Shown here piece after piece: positions 1 to 10,934 of a DNA stretch of 64,000 nt. The stretch is taken from positions 1-64,000 of the forward strand of contig DAHUYF010000055.1 of the NCBI GenBank assembly GCA_027315365.1. Reading direction: 5' to 3'. Both the position numbers and the translations under genes were made by a program. Every line of letters starts with the position of its first letter. Position 1 is the first letter of the stretch. Below the pieces are notes generated by a model. The model was not told the origin of the DNA. It searched no databases and worked only from the letters and a program-made list of their open reading frames with translations. Source of the stretch: Rhodospirillales bacterium. Its GTDB lineage: Bacteria; Pseudomonadota; Alphaproteobacteria; ATCC43930; CGMCC-115725.

Positions 1-1109
1 CCCTGGAGCGCGCGCGGGCAGGAGCGGATGAGCAGGTCGATATAGGCGGCGCTGGCGACGCCGCCCATCAGGCCCATCGGCGCGGCCGCGATCAGCGCGG
101 CGGCGACCGAGTGGATGAAGAGCAGCGGCACCATCTGCGGCACCGCGACCGCCGTCCCCCACCACAGCAGGCGGCGCAGCGCAAATTTCCGGCAGAGATG
201 GCCATAGGCCAGGAACGTCGGAATGAAGGACGCGGCGAAAATCGCGTTCCACCAGCCCCAGGCCGCGTCCGAGGCGTGCAGCGTGTTCTGCAGATAATAC
301 TGCAGCGGCGTCGCCGCGCCGGGCGCGAAATTCCACAACAGCCAGATCAGCAGCGCCGGATAGATCGGCCAATGCCGCACCAGGCGCCGGAGATCGTCGC
401 GCGGCCGCGCCCCGTCCTCGCGTTCCGCGCGCAGATGGTCGAACACGCTGGCCGGCTTCCATGCGCCATAGATCGCCACCGCTGCCATGATCGCGGCGCC
501 GGCGAGAAACAGGATGCGCGCCGCCTGGTCGGCGTTCCGGGTCTCGAGCAGGTCGCTGAGGCTGCCGCCGAGCAGCAGCGCCGCCACCGCGGGAAGCGAG
601 CCGACGACGTTCCACACCGCGCTGATCTGGCCGGACATCGCATGCTGCTGCCCGAGCGTCGCGGTCAACCCGTTCTGGGCGCTGGCGACAAAGAGGAAGG
701 ACGCCGTCAGCAGGACGAGCGCGGCGAGCAGCATCGCGTAGCTGACGGGGGTAAAGGCGAAGCAGACGTAGAGGCCGGCGCTGAGCGCGCCGAACAGCAT
801 CATGAAGCCGCGGTCGCCCTGGCCGAACGGGCTCCAGACGTCGCGGGCGAAGCCGAACGCCCAGGACAGGTAGAGCGGTATGCCGGCGAGCAGGCGGAAC
901 GCGGCGACCGCGGGCGCCGTCAGGTGCAGCTTGTTCTTGAGCAGGAAGCTGACCGGGATGTCGATCAGCCCGCCATTGGGCGCGCCGAAGGCGAGCAGGA
1001 AAATCAGCGCGCCGAGATAGAAGAAAATCCGCCGGCGCACCGGGTTCGGAAGGATCTCGGGAACGGGCGGCGCGGTCGAGACCGGCGCCGCCGGACTGTC
1101 GGTCGTCAT
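1..1109 (-). CDS. MFS transporter (C-terminus beyond window)
   Basis: An open frame runs on the minus strand from an ATG at 1109 to the left edge without a stop, about 369 codons, so the C-terminus is missing. After a short Pro-rich cytoplasmic N-terminus (MTTDSPAAPVSTAPPVPEI) it reads as alternating hydrophobic helices and short charged loops, for example FFYLGALIFLLAFGAPNGG and LYVCFAFTPVSYAMLLAALV, with a hydrophilic central loop (FDHLRAEREDGARPRDDLRR) typical of 12-helix major facilitator carriers. The N-terminal layout resembles folate/biopterin-type MFS proteins, but the substrate is unknown. GAGAGGG upstream of the ATG is a plausible ribosome site. It is divergent from uvrA. Confidence 0.75.
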   Translation of the reverse strand, partial: MTTDSPAAPVSTAPPVPEILPNPVRRRIFFYLGALIFLLAFGAPNGGLIDIPVSFLLKNKLHLTAPAVAAFRLLAGIPLYLSWAFGFARDVWSPFGQGDRGFMMLFGALSAGLYVCFAFTPVSYAMLLAALVLLTASFLFVASAQNGLTATLGQQHAMSGQISAVWNVVGSLPAVAALLLGGSLSDLLETRNADQAARILFLAGAAIMAAVAIYGAWKPASVFDHLRAEREDGARPRDDLRRLVRHWPIYPALLIWLLWNFAPGAATPLQYYLQNTLHASDAAWGWWNAIFAASFIPTFLAYGHLCRKFALRRLLWWGTAVAVPQMVPLLFIHSVAAALIAAAPMGLMGGVASAAYIDLLIRSCPRALQ

Positions 1110-1264
1110 CGCCCGCAACCCTCTCCGCTCGGCATCATCTCCGCCGGTACCAACCCTGCCGCCGCTTGGCAACCGGATTCGCCTGGCCCCACCCTGGCAA
1201 TCTTCGCCGCCATCGCCATCTAAAGCCTGCTTCGCCGGGATGGCGCCCGCCGCCCGGCGGACGC

Positions 1265-1270
1265 TATAGT
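1265..1270 (+). promoter_or_regulatory. Putative -10 box of uvrA
   Basis: TATAGT lies 31 nt before the chosen uvrA ATG. The same hexamer precedes trmFO and cysK here. No convincing -35 is visible. Its position argues against the upstream in-frame GTG at 1269, which overlaps the box. Confidence 0.35.
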
Positions 1271-1301
1271 GCCTTTCCGCCCCCCTCGGTCGATCCCTCC
1301 G

Positions 1302-4163
<2,862 letters not shown>

Positions 4164-4188
4164 GCGTCGGCGCGCTCCGCGGCGGCGA

Positions 4189-4668
4189 TCATCTGCCGAC
4201 CATGTGATAGACGGAGATCGCGAACAGCATGTCGACTGTCCTGCCGTCGCGGGCGAGCGGCAGGATCAGGCGCTCCATCGAGCGATAATCCTTGGGCAGG
4301 ATGACCATGGTATCGCCGCGGCGATAACCTGTCTCGCCGCGCTCAGCGGCGGCGGCGAATTGGGCATAGGCGGGGGCGCCGAGGAAATTGGGATGCGCCT
4401 CGTCGAGCCAGCGTCCGGTATGATCGCGGCCGAGCACGCGCACCTGCTCGGTGCCGAGCAGGCGGTAGCGGAAGCGCAGCGGCGCGCGCTGCACGTCGAC
4501 GAGCCAGAGAAACGGCAGCAGCGACGTAGGCAGCGCCGTGGGGTCGACATGCTGCCGCCCCGGCAAGCCCCCGTCCGGCGGATGCAGCCCCAGCCAATAG
4601 CGATGGAGCAGCCGCACCCGTGGATCGGCGGTCGGCGGCGGCTCAGCGGCGAAGACTTCTTCTACCAT
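4189..4668 (-). CDS. PAS domain-containing protein (PAS_5 type)
   Basis: 159-residue soluble protein. The pattern [20 protein letters not shown], then [42 protein letters not shown] and a C-terminal [18 protein letters not shown] strand matches the alphaproteobacterial PAS_5 family (PF07310), stand-alone sensors of unknown ligand. ATG 4668 was chosen because GGAGAAA sits just upstream; a longer frame to 4710 has no such site. It points away from trmFO and toward uvrA. No output domain is attached, so the partner is unknown. Confidence 0.75.
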   Translation of the reverse strand: MVEEVFAAEPPPTADPRVRLLHRYWLGLHPPDGGLPGRQHVDPTALPTSLLPFLWLVDVQRAPLRFRYRLLGTEQVRVLGRDHTGRWLDEAHPNFLGAPAYAQFAAAAERGETGYRRGDTMVILPKDYRSMERLILPLARDGRTVDMLFAISVYHMVGR

Positions 4669-4819
4669 TCGGCTTTCTCCAGCATAGCCGGCCAGCCGAC
4701 GTGGCAGCACCGCTTTTTGCGGCAGAATACCACCGCATGCGCTGGCATTGGCGCCGCCGCGACCTTGACGGACGAGGGGGCGGGCGCGGGCAAGGCTTTC
4801 TGAGCGGTGCCGCCCGCCC

Positions 4820-4825
4820 TATAGT
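4820..4825 (+). promoter_or_regulatory. Putative -10 box of trmFO
   Basis: TATAGT ends 13 nt before the trmFO ATG at 4839, which would give a leader of only a few nucleotides. No good -35 is visible at 16-18 bp. Confidence 0.35.
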
Positions 4826-4838
4826 CGCCGCCGGACCC

Positions 4839-6212
4839 ATGACCCGCCCCTCCCCCGTCCACATCATCGGCGGCGGCCTCGCCGGCAGCGAGGCGGCCTG
4901 GCAACTGGCGCGCGCCGGCATTCCGGCCGTGCTGCACGAGATGCGGCCGCTGCGCCGCACCGAGGCGCATGTCACCGACACGCTCGCCGAACTCGTCTGC
5001 TCCAATTCCTTCCGCTCCGACGACGCCGAGAACAACGCGGTCGGCCTGCTCCACGAAGAGATGCGGCGCTGCGGCTCATTGATCCTGCGCGCCGCCGATG
5101 CCCATCGCGTGCCGGCGGGCGGCGCGCTGGCGGTCGACCGCCACGGATTCTCCGCCGCGGTCGAGGCGACGCTGCGCGCCGAGCCGCTGATCGAGCTCAG
5201 GCGCGAGGAAATCGCGGCGTTGCCCCCGGCCGAGTGGGACAGCGTGATCATCGCCACCGGTCCGCTCACCTCGCCGGCATTGGCCGAGGCGATCCGCGCG
5301 CAGACCGGCGAAGACGCCCTCGCCTTCTTCGACGCAATCGCGCCGATCATCCATCGCGACAGCATCGACATGGATCAAGCTTGGATGCAGTCGCGCTATG
5401 ACAAAGGCGACGGCAGCGACTACATCAATTGTCCGCTCGACAAGCCCGGCTATGAGGCGTTCGTCGCGGCGCTGCTCGCCGGCGACAAGACCGAGTTCCA
5501 CGGCTGGGAGAAGGACACGCCCTATTTCGAGGGCTGCCTGCCGATCGAAGTGATGGCCGCGCGCGGCGTCGACACCCTGCGCTGGGGCCCGATGAAGCCG
5601 GTCGGATTGCGCGACCCGCGGCGCGAGCGCGGCGCCTATGCGGTGGTGCAGCTGCGCCAGGACAACGCGCTCGGCACGCTCTACAACATGGTGGGCTTCC
5701 AGACCAAGCTGAAGCATGCCGAGCAGAAGCGCATCCTCCGCATGATCCCCGGCCTCGAGCGCGCCGAGTTCGCGCGCTTCGGCGGCCTGCACCGGAATAC
5801 CTTCCTCAACAGCCCCCGCCTGCTCGACCGCGCGCTGTGCCTCAAATCGCTGCCGCGGCTGCGCTTTGCCGGCCAGATCACCGGCGTCGAAGGCTATGTC
5901 GAAAGCGCCGCCATCGGCCTGCTGGCCGGCCGCTTCGCCGCCGCCGAGCGCCACGGCGAGAGCCTGTCGCCGCCGCCCGCCACCACGGCGCTGGGCGCGC
6001 TCATCGACCACATCACCGCCGGCGCCGATGTCCGCCTCTTCCAGCCGATGAACGTCAATTTCGGCCTCTTCCCGCCGCTGCCGGAGGGAACGGTGACCCG
6101 CGCCAATCGCGGCGAGCGCAAGCCGCTGCTCGCCCGCCGCGCGCTCGCCGATCTGCGGGTCTGGGTCGGCGAGAGTGCGGCGGTGCCGGCGGTGGCTACC
6201 GCAGTTCGCTAA
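4839..6212 (+). CDS. trmFO: Methylenetetrahydrofolate-tRNA-(uracil-5-)-methyltransferase TrmFO
   Basis: FAD- and folate-dependent enzyme that makes ribothymidine at position 54 of the tRNA T-loop; it replaces SAM-dependent TrmA. The 457-residue product starts with the Rossmann motif [18 protein letters not shown], followed by [12 protein letters not shown] and [11 protein letters not shown], and ends with [21 protein letters not shown] and the [13 protein letters not shown] motif, all diagnostic of TrmFO. ATG 4839 is chosen because the Rossmann strand begins six residues later. The 3' end overlaps the convergent acetyltransferase gene by 17 nt. Confidence 0.96.
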   Translation: MTRPSPVHIIGGGLAGSEAAWQLARAGIPAVLHEMRPLRRTEAHVTDTLAELVCSNSFRSDDAENNAVGLLHEEMRRCGSLILRAADAHRVPAGGALAVDRHGFSAAVEATLRAEPLIELRREEIAALPPAEWDSVIIATGPLTSPALAEAIRAQTGEDALAFFDAIAPIIHRDSIDMDQAWMQSRYDKGDGSDYINCPLDKPGYEAFVAALLAGDKTEFHGWEKDTPYFEGCLPIEVMAARGVDTLRWGPMKPVGLRDPRRERGAYAVVQLRQDNALGTLYNMVGFQTKLKHAEQKRILRMIPGLERAEFARFGGLHRNTFLNSPRLLDRALCLKSLPRLRFAGQITGVEGYVESAAIGLLAGRFAAAERHGESLSPPPATTALGALIDHITAGADVRLFQPMNVNFGLFPPLPEGTVTRANRGERKPLLARRALADLRVWVGESAAVPAVATAVR

Positions 6213-6903
6213 GCCGCCGCCGCTGCCGCCCTTCCGCATCGAAATTGGCGGGATCGAGCCAGCGCTCGAACGCCTGCTTCAGCGACGGCCATTCGCCGTC
6301 GATGACCGAGAACCAGGCGGTGTCGCGGTTGCGCCCCTTGTAGACGACGGCCTGGCGGAAGATGCCTTCGAAACGGAATCCCAGGCGCTCGGCGGCGGCG
6401 CGCGACGGTGCGTTGAGGCTGTCGCATTTCCATTCATAGCGGCGATAGCCCAGCTCGTCGAAGACGCGGCGCATCATCAGATACATCGCCTCCGTCGCCG
6501 CGGGATGGCGCTGCAGCAGCGGTGAATAGTTGATGCTGCCGACCTCGATCACCCCGCCGGCGGGGTCGATGCGCAGATAGGCCGCGACGCCGACGGCGCG
6601 GCCGGTGGCACGGTCGAGGACGGCATGGAACAGCGGATCGGCGCTGCGGCTGGCGTCACCGAGCCAGCGGCGGTAGTCATCCGGGCGCTCGAAGGGGCCG
6701 ACCGAGAGATAGGTCCAGTTCCGCCCTGCCGCATCGAGCCGGTTGGCAGCGAACAGCTCGGCCGCATGCCGCTCGGCGTCGAGCGGCTCGACGCGGCAGA
6801 AGCGGCCCTCGATCGGGCTGCGCGGCGGCAGCGGCCGTTTCTGCCAATTGGGCATCGGCGCGCCGACGGGCTGGCCCAGGGAATTGGTTTGCGGTCGGCT
6901 CAT
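6196..6903 (-). CDS. GNAT family N-acetyltransferase (RimJ/RimL-like)
   Basis: 235-residue protein with the GNAT_3 pattern: [24 protein letters not shown], the fold strands [21 protein letters not shown], then a CoA-binding stretch ([30 protein letters not shown]) and [33 protein letters not shown] in the C-terminal half. This subgroup resembles the proteins that acetylate ribosomal protein N-termini or small molecules; the substrate here is unknown. It starts 13 nt after the NDUFAF6-like gene stops and is probably cotranscribed with it. The 3' end overlaps trmFO tail to tail. Confidence 0.85.
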   Translation of the reverse strand: MSRPQTNSLGQPVGAPMPNWQKRPLPPRSPIEGRFCRVEPLDAERHAAELFAANRLDAAGRNWTYLSVGPFERPDDYRRWLGDASRSADPLFHAVLDRATGRAVGVAAYLRIDPAGGVIEVGSINYSPLLQRHPAATEAMYLMMRRVFDELGYRRYEWKCDSLNAPSRAAAERLGFRFEGIFRQAVVYKGRNRDTAWFSVIDGEWPSLKQAFERWLDPANFDAEGRQRRRLSELR

Positions 6904-6916
6904 CGCGGGCGCCCGT

Positions 6917-7798
6917 TCAATAGCGTCCCCTGAGCGACGCCAGCGCCAGGCGCCAGCTGCGCCAGGGATCGGGACGGGCGATCGCCGGTGCGAAGGGGTC
7001 GTAGCCGCCGCGCGCCAGCCTGGCAAGATCGGCCCGCGCCAGCACCGCCGGCAGCAGCGCCGGAAGCGCCGTGCGCGGTATCTGCGGCCGCAGCGCCCGT
7101 GCCGCTCCAAGATGCGCCTCGGCCCGCGCCGCGACCTCGCCCACGACGCGCCGCAGCGCCGGCGAGGAGCGCAGCTCGAAAAGCCCGCGCGCGAGGTCGA
7201 TCTGCGCCGCCTCGACCAGGTCGCGCGGCAGGTAGAGACGCTTGGCGCGGGCATGGAACGGCACCGCCCGCAACAGGCCCGACAGCGCGTAGGCGATGCC
7301 GATGGCGCGCCCGGCCGCCTGCGCCGCCGCGGCACTTTCGCCCAGCACTTCCAGCGCCAGCAGCACCAGTCGCGCCGAGCTCGCTTCGGCGTAGCTCTCC
7401 AGCGCGTCAAGGGTGGCCGGCGCCTCGTCCTCGAGATCGGTCTCGCGTGCGGCGAGCAGCGCTTCGAAATGCGCCCGCGACAGCGAGCGCCCGCGAACCG
7501 CCCGGCCCAGCGGCTCCGCCACCTCATGCCGCCGCAGCGGGGTATCGCCATAAGCGGTGTCGAGCGCATCGCGCCACCATCGCAGACGGATGCTGCCGAG
7601 CGCCGGCTCGGTCACCACCTCCCGCGTCTTTGCCACTTCATAGTTGAAGGCATAGAGCGCGAGCAGTGCCTCGCGCGCCCCCGCCGGCGCGAACAGCGTC
7701 GTCAGAAAGCGATCGTGGTCGTGCCGCCGCACCAGCCGGCCGAGGGCGGACGCGGCGGCCGACTCGGCGGCGTTCCTCCCCTCAACTAATGCGTTCAT
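6917..7798 (-). CDS. Squalene/phytoene synthase family protein (NDUFAF6-like)
   Basis: 293-residue all-helical protein of the SQS/PSY fold. Family motifs are LLALYAFNYEVAKTREVVTEPALGSIRLRWWRDALD near residues 45-80 and SGLLRAVPFHARAKRLYLPRDLV near 175-198. The Asp-rich DxxxD metal motifs of true prenyl synthases are weak, and no carotenoid genes lie nearby. Alphaproteobacterial proteins of this type are homologous to mitochondrial NDUFAF6, a complex I assembly factor. A role in complex I assembly is therefore the preferred inference. Divergent from the 30-aa membrane peptide gene. Confidence 0.8.
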   Translation of the reverse strand: MNALVEGRNAAESAAASALGRLVRRHDHDRFLTTLFAPAGAREALLALYAFNYEVAKTREVVTEPALGSIRLRWWRDALDTAYGDTPLRRHEVAEPLGRAVRGRSLSRAHFEALLAARETDLEDEAPATLDALESYAEASSARLVLLALEVLGESAAAAQAAGRAIGIAYALSGLLRAVPFHARAKRLYLPRDLVEAAQIDLARGLFELRSSPALRRVVGEVAARAEAHLGAARALRPQIPRTALPALLPAVLARADLARLARGGYDPFAPAIARPDPWRSWRLALASLRGRY

Positions 7799-7802
7799 TT
7801 CA

Positions 7803-7831
7803 TTGCCGTTATCTTGCGTCGCGCGTATGAT
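7803..7831 (+). promoter_or_regulatory. Promoter of the membrane peptide/PuuD-like operon
   Basis: TTGCCG (7803-7808), a 17-bp spacer and TATGAT (7826-7831) form a good sigma-70-type promoter. Predicted transcription start is near 7838, giving about a 36-nt leader before the 30-aa gene. Confidence 0.6.
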
Positions 7832-7873
7832 ATCGTTTGCGACAACAATGATCGACCTGTCGGAGGGGAAACA

Positions 7874-7966
7874 ATGAAAAACCCGCTGGACTCGCTAGGG
7901 GCGACCGTCTTTCTCGGCTTCGTCCTGGTGGTCGTCATGGTGCTGTTGATCCACGCGATCGCCTGA
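7874..7966 (+). CDS. 30-residue single-pass membrane peptide
   Basis: A complete small gene between a strong ribosome site (GGAGGGGAAACA before ATG) and TGA. The product starts MKNPLDSLGATVFLGFVLVV and continues VMVLLIHAIA: a short charged N-terminus and one transmembrane helix with a histidine near its end. It sits 16 nt ahead of the PuuD-like membrane gene behind a good promoter, so it may be a small subunit or stabiliser of that protein. I do not recognise a named family. The reading frame and signals are clear; the function is not. Confidence 0.7.
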   Translation: MKNPLDSLGATVFLGFVLVVVMVLLIHAIA

Positions 7967-7982
7967 CGCAAGGGGGAAAGTC

Positions 7983-8498
7983 ATGCAGGAACTGATAACG
8001 CTGCCTTGGTGGACGTTCTGCTTCCGCTGGCTGCACATCATGAGCGGCGTGATGTGGATCGGCCTTCTCTGGTATTTCAATTTCGTGCAGACGCCGACCG
8101 TGCCCAAGATTCCCGCCGAGCTGAGACCGGCAATTCCGCGCTTCATCGCGCCGGCGGCGCTTTTCTGGTTCCGCTGGGGCGCCATGTCCACGATCGTCAC
8201 CGGGCTTATCCTTGCCTATCTGAGCGGATACCTGCTCAACGCCATCAGGCTCGGGATCGGCGATCACAGTCCCAATTACACCGCCATCGGCTTCGGCATG
8301 TGGCTCGGCACCATCATGTGGTTCAACGTCTGGTTCATCATCTGGCCGAACCAGAAAAAGGTGCTGGGGATTGTGCCCGCCGATGACGATGCGAAGAAGC
8401 GCGCCGCCCGAGTCGCGGGCCTCGCCTCGCGCGTCAACACCATGCTGTCGATCCCCATGCTGTACGGGATGGCGTCGGCCTCTCACGGCGTCTTCTGA
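7983..8498 (+). CDS. PuuD-like membrane protein without cytochrome domain
   Basis: 171-residue integral membrane protein. The N-terminus [20 protein letters not shown], the region [20 protein letters not shown], and a C-terminal [19 protein letters not shown] match the membrane domain of urate hydroxylase PuuD (PF06181), which in full form also carries a C-terminal cytochrome c domain absent here. About four helices are visible, with conserved histidines in the first helix and at the end that could bind haem. No purine catabolism genes are nearby, so urate oxidation is not supported. An intrinsic terminator follows the gene. Confidence 0.75.
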   Translation: MQELITLPWWTFCFRWLHIMSGVMWIGLLWYFNFVQTPTVPKIPAELRPAIPRFIAPAALFWFRWGAMSTIVTGLILAYLSGYLLNAIRLGIGDHSPNYTAIGFGMWLGTIMWFNVWFIIWPNQKKVLGIVPADDDAKKRAARVAGLASRVNTMLSIPMLYGMASASHGVF

Positions 8499-8516
8499 CG
8501 AGCCTGCCAATGACCG

Positions 8517-8549
8517 GGAACCGGGGCCGCAAGGCCCCGTTCCTTTTTT
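8517..8549 (+). terminator. Rho-independent terminator
   Basis: Arms 8517-8528 (GGAACCGGGGCC) and 8533-8543 (GGCCCCGTTCC) pair with one bulged C around a GCAA loop, followed directly by six T at 8544-8549. It ends the PuuD-like operon before sodB. Confidence 0.85.
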
Positions 8550-8625
8550 GCGGCACCGCCCCCACATTCAACCGGCGGCGCTGGCCGCTGCATTTGTTTC
8601 ATCTCCAAGTCAGTGCGAGGCACTT

Positions 8626-9228
8626 ATGGCTTTTGAACTCCCTCCGCTCCCCTATCCGAAGGACGGCCTCGAGCCGCATATGTCGGCGAAGACGCTCGAG
8701 TTCCACCACGGCAAGCATCACAAGGCCTATGTCGACACCCTGAACAAGCTGGTGCAGGACACCCCGCTTGCCGGCCAATCGCTCGAGCAGATCATCAAGG
8801 CCACCGCCAAGGATGAGTCGAAGACGCCGATTTTCAACAATGCCGGGCAGGTGTGGAACCACACCTTCTTCTGGAACGGCATGAAGCCGCGCGGCGGCGG
8901 CGCGCCGAGCGGCGACCTGGCCAAGCGCATCGACCAGGCGTTCGGCGGCCTCGACAAGTTCAAGGAGCAGTTCAAGCAGGCGGCGACGACGCAGTTCGGC
9001 AGCGGCTGGGCCTGGCTGGTGCTCGACGGCGGCACGCTCAAGGTGACGAAGACCGCGAACGCGATGAACCCGCTGGTCCAGGGCGGCACCCCGCTCCTCA
9101 CCTGCGACGTGTGGGAGCACGCCTATTACCTCGATTTCCAGAACCGCCGCCCGGATTTTGTCCAGACCTTCCTCGACCATCTCGTGAGCTGGGATTTCGT
9201 CGCGAAAAATCTGAGCGGGGCACACTAG
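8626..9228 (+). CDS. sodB: Superoxide dismutase (Fe-type)
   Basis: Converts superoxide to peroxide and oxygen. The 200-residue product has all Fe/Mn SOD signatures: [14 protein letters not shown] near 27-40, [16 protein letters not shown] near 68-83, FGSGWAWLV, and [19 protein letters not shown], which supply the metal ligands (His27, His77, and Asp and His of DVWEH). Gln in AGQVWNH is the iron-type position, so Fe is the likely metal, though cambialism cannot be excluded. No signal peptide, hence cytoplasmic. ATG 8626 follows GCGAGG and gives the family start ([11 protein letters not shown]). Confidence 0.96.
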   Translation: MAFELPPLPYPKDGLEPHMSAKTLEFHHGKHHKAYVDTLNKLVQDTPLAGQSLEQIIKATAKDESKTPIFNNAGQVWNHTFFWNGMKPRGGGAPSGDLAKRIDQAFGGLDKFKEQFKQAATTQFGSGWAWLVLDGGTLKVTKTANAMNPLVQGGTPLLTCDVWEHAYYLDFQNRRPDFVQTFLDHLVSWDFVAKNLSGAH

Positions 9229-9257
9229 GGCCGGGCAGCGCGGCCATGCGCCCGGGA

Positions 9258-9286
9258 TTGACCGTAGGGCAGCTTCCCTCGATGCT
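9258..9286 (+). promoter_or_regulatory. Putative promoter of DUF1330 gene
   Basis: TTGACC (9258-9263), 17-bp spacer, GATGCT (9281-9286). The -35 is good and the -10 is weak. Confidence 0.35.
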
Positions 9287-9313
9287 GTCGGTCGTTCCAT
9301 CCGGAGGAGTCGC

Positions 9314-9601
9314 ATGGCCGCCTATCTCATCGCCGATATCGAGGTAACCGACAGCGCCGTCTATGACGAGTATCGCCGGCAGGTACCGGCGACGGTCGCC
9401 AAATACGGCGGCCGCTTCGCGGCGCGCGGCGGCGCACTCGACATCCTCGAAGGCGACTGGACTCCCAAGCGCCTCATCGTGCTCGAGTTTCCGACCATGG
9501 ACGCGCTCAGGCGCTGGTACCATTCCGAGGAGTACAAGCCGCTGATCGCGCTGCGCCAGAAGGGCTCTTCCGGCAGGCTCGTCGCCGTCGACGGCGCCTG
9601 A
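9314..9601 (+). CDS. DUF1330 domain protein
   Basis: 95-residue dimeric alpha/beta-barrel-type protein. AAYLIADIEVTDSAVYDEYR, GGRFAARGGALDILEGDW and RLIVLEFPTMDALRRWYHSEEY are the three conserved blocks of DUF1330 (PF07045). No enzymatic activity is established for the family. The start follows a strong GGAGGAG site at 9302-9308. It may be read with sodB, 85 nt upstream, or from its own promoter. It converges on the Mth938-domain gene with no spacer. Confidence 0.9.
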   Translation: MAAYLIADIEVTDSAVYDEYRRQVPATVAKYGGRFAARGGALDILEGDWTPKRLIVLEFPTMDALRRWYHSEEYKPLIALRQKGSSGRLVAVDGA

Positions 9602-9976
9602 TCATCGGGCCGGCAGCAGCGCCGCGGCGACGCGCCGCTCCTCGGCCAGCAAGATGTTGTAGGTGCGGCAGGCGGCGCCGGTGTCCATGGCGTCGACCAC
9701 GATCCCGGCCTGCCGCAGCGCCTGGCGCACCGTCGGCGCCACCGGCTGCATGCGCCGGCCGCAGCCGAGCAGCAGGATCTGGACGCCGCCTCGCGCGATC
9801 ACCGGCGCGAGGCTCGCCGCGGTGATCGCGGCGACTGCATCCACCGGCCACGGTTCGGTGCCGTCGGGAAAGACCAGGATCGCCCCGTCATAGGCGACGC
9901 CGCTGACATGGAAGCCGGCGGCGCCGTAGCTGTCGATCACCTGGCGGTCGGCCGGGATGAGCGGCGTCACATCCAT
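9602..9976 (-). CDS. Mth938-like domain protein (NDUFAF3-like)
   Basis: 124-residue protein of the Mth938/DUF498 family. FHVSGVAYDGAILVFPDG, ILLLGCGRRMQPVAP and VVDAMDTGAACRTYNILLAEERRVAAALL are the conserved blocks. Mitochondrial NDUFAF3, a complex I assembly factor, belongs to the same family. The gene lies 10 nt after secF and is probably the last gene of yajC-secD-secF-Mth938, an order common in alphaproteobacteria. Function in bacteria is not established. Confidence 0.88.
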   Translation of the reverse strand: MDVTPLIPADRQVIDSYGAAGFHVSGVAYDGAILVFPDGTEPWPVDAVAAITAASLAPVIARGGVQILLLGCGRRMQPVAPTVRQALRQAGIVVDAMDTGAACRTYNILLAEERRVAAALLPAR

Positions 9977-9986
9977 GGACAGGCCC

Positions 9987-10934
9987 CTACGATGCCTTCT
10001 GCGTCTCCGCCGGCGCCGCGCCGCCCTCCTTCGCCTGGCTGGTGCGGCGGGGACGGATGTAATAGAGGATCGGCGCGGCGATGAAGAGCGACGAATAGGT
10101 GCCGACGACGATCCCCCACAGCATGGCGATGCTGAAGCCGCGCAGCACCTCGCCGCCGAAGATCAGCAGCGACAGTACCGCCAGCGCGGTGGTGCTCACC
10201 GTGAGGATGGTGCGCGACAGCGTCTCGTTGAGGCTCTTGTTGATCAGCTCGCGGAACCCCATGGTCTTGTATTTGCGCAGCGTCTCGCGCATGCGGTCAT
10301 AGATCACCACCGTGTCGTTCACCGAGTAGCCGGCGATGGTCAGGATGGCCGCGAGCGTCGTCAGGTTGAATTCGATCTGCAGCAGCGAGAACAGGCCGAT
10401 GGTGGTGATGGTGTCGTGCAGCGTCGACAGCATCGCGCCGACGCCGAACGGCCATTCGAAGCGCAGCCAGACGTAGAGGGCGATGGCCACCAGCGCCAGC
10501 ACGGTGGCCAGGACGCCGGCCTGGATCAGCTCGCCGCCGACCTTCGGCCCGACCACCTCGATGCGGCGGTAGTCGACGCCCTGCGGCAGCGCCGCCTTCA
10601 CCTTGGCCACCGCCTGCATCTGCGCCTGGTCGCCGCCGGGCTGGCGCGCGACGCGGATCAGCACGTCGGCGGGACCGCCGAAGCCCTGCAGCGAGATGTC
10701 GCCGAGTCCCAGCCCGTCCAGCGTGCCGCGCATCCGGGCGAGATCCGCTGGGCCTTGGGTGCGGGCTTCGATCAGGGTGCCACCGGAGAAATCGATGCCG
10801 TAATTCAGCCCGTGCGTCAGGAAGAGCACGATCGAGCCGAGCGTGAGCAGCGCCGACAGCGCGAAGCCGATCTTGTGCATCCCCATGAAATCGATGTTGG
10901 GGATGCGCCGGATGACGATGAGCGGGCGGAACAT
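9987..10934 (-). CDS. secF: Protein translocase subunit SecF
   Basis: Inner-membrane partner of SecD that uses the proton gradient to help pull preproteins across the SecYEG channel. The 315-residue product has an N-terminal helix (FALSALLTLGSIVLFLTHGL), the D4 signature GIDFSGGTLIEAR, a periplasmic domain and five C-terminal helices with the RND-like blocks FEWPFGVGAMLSTLHD and AAILTIAGYSVNDTVVIYDRMRE. The Lys/Ala-rich tail is cytoplasmic. Its ATG overlaps the secD stop by one base (TGATG), so translation is coupled. Confidence 0.97.
   Translation of the reverse strand: MFRPLIVIRRIPNIDFMGMHKIGFALSALLTLGSIVLFLTHGLNYGIDFSGGTLIEARTQGPADLARMRGTLDGLGLGDISLQGFGGPADVLIRVARQPGGDQAQMQAVAKVKAALPQGVDYRRIEVVGPKVGGELIQAGVLATVLALVAIALYVWLRFEWPFGVGAMLSTLHDTITTIGLFSLLQIEFNLTTLAAILTIAGYSVNDTVVIYDRMRETLRKYKTMGFRELINKSLNETLSRTILTVSTTALAVLSLLIFGGEVLRGFSIAMLWGIVVGTYSSLFIAAPILYYIRPRRTSQAKEGGAAPAETQKAS

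Noticed and set aside
111-1223. Long Arg/Gln-rich plus-strand frame
   Set aside because: Antisense shadow of the MFS carrier, whose minus-strand frame has clear membrane helices and runs off the left edge.
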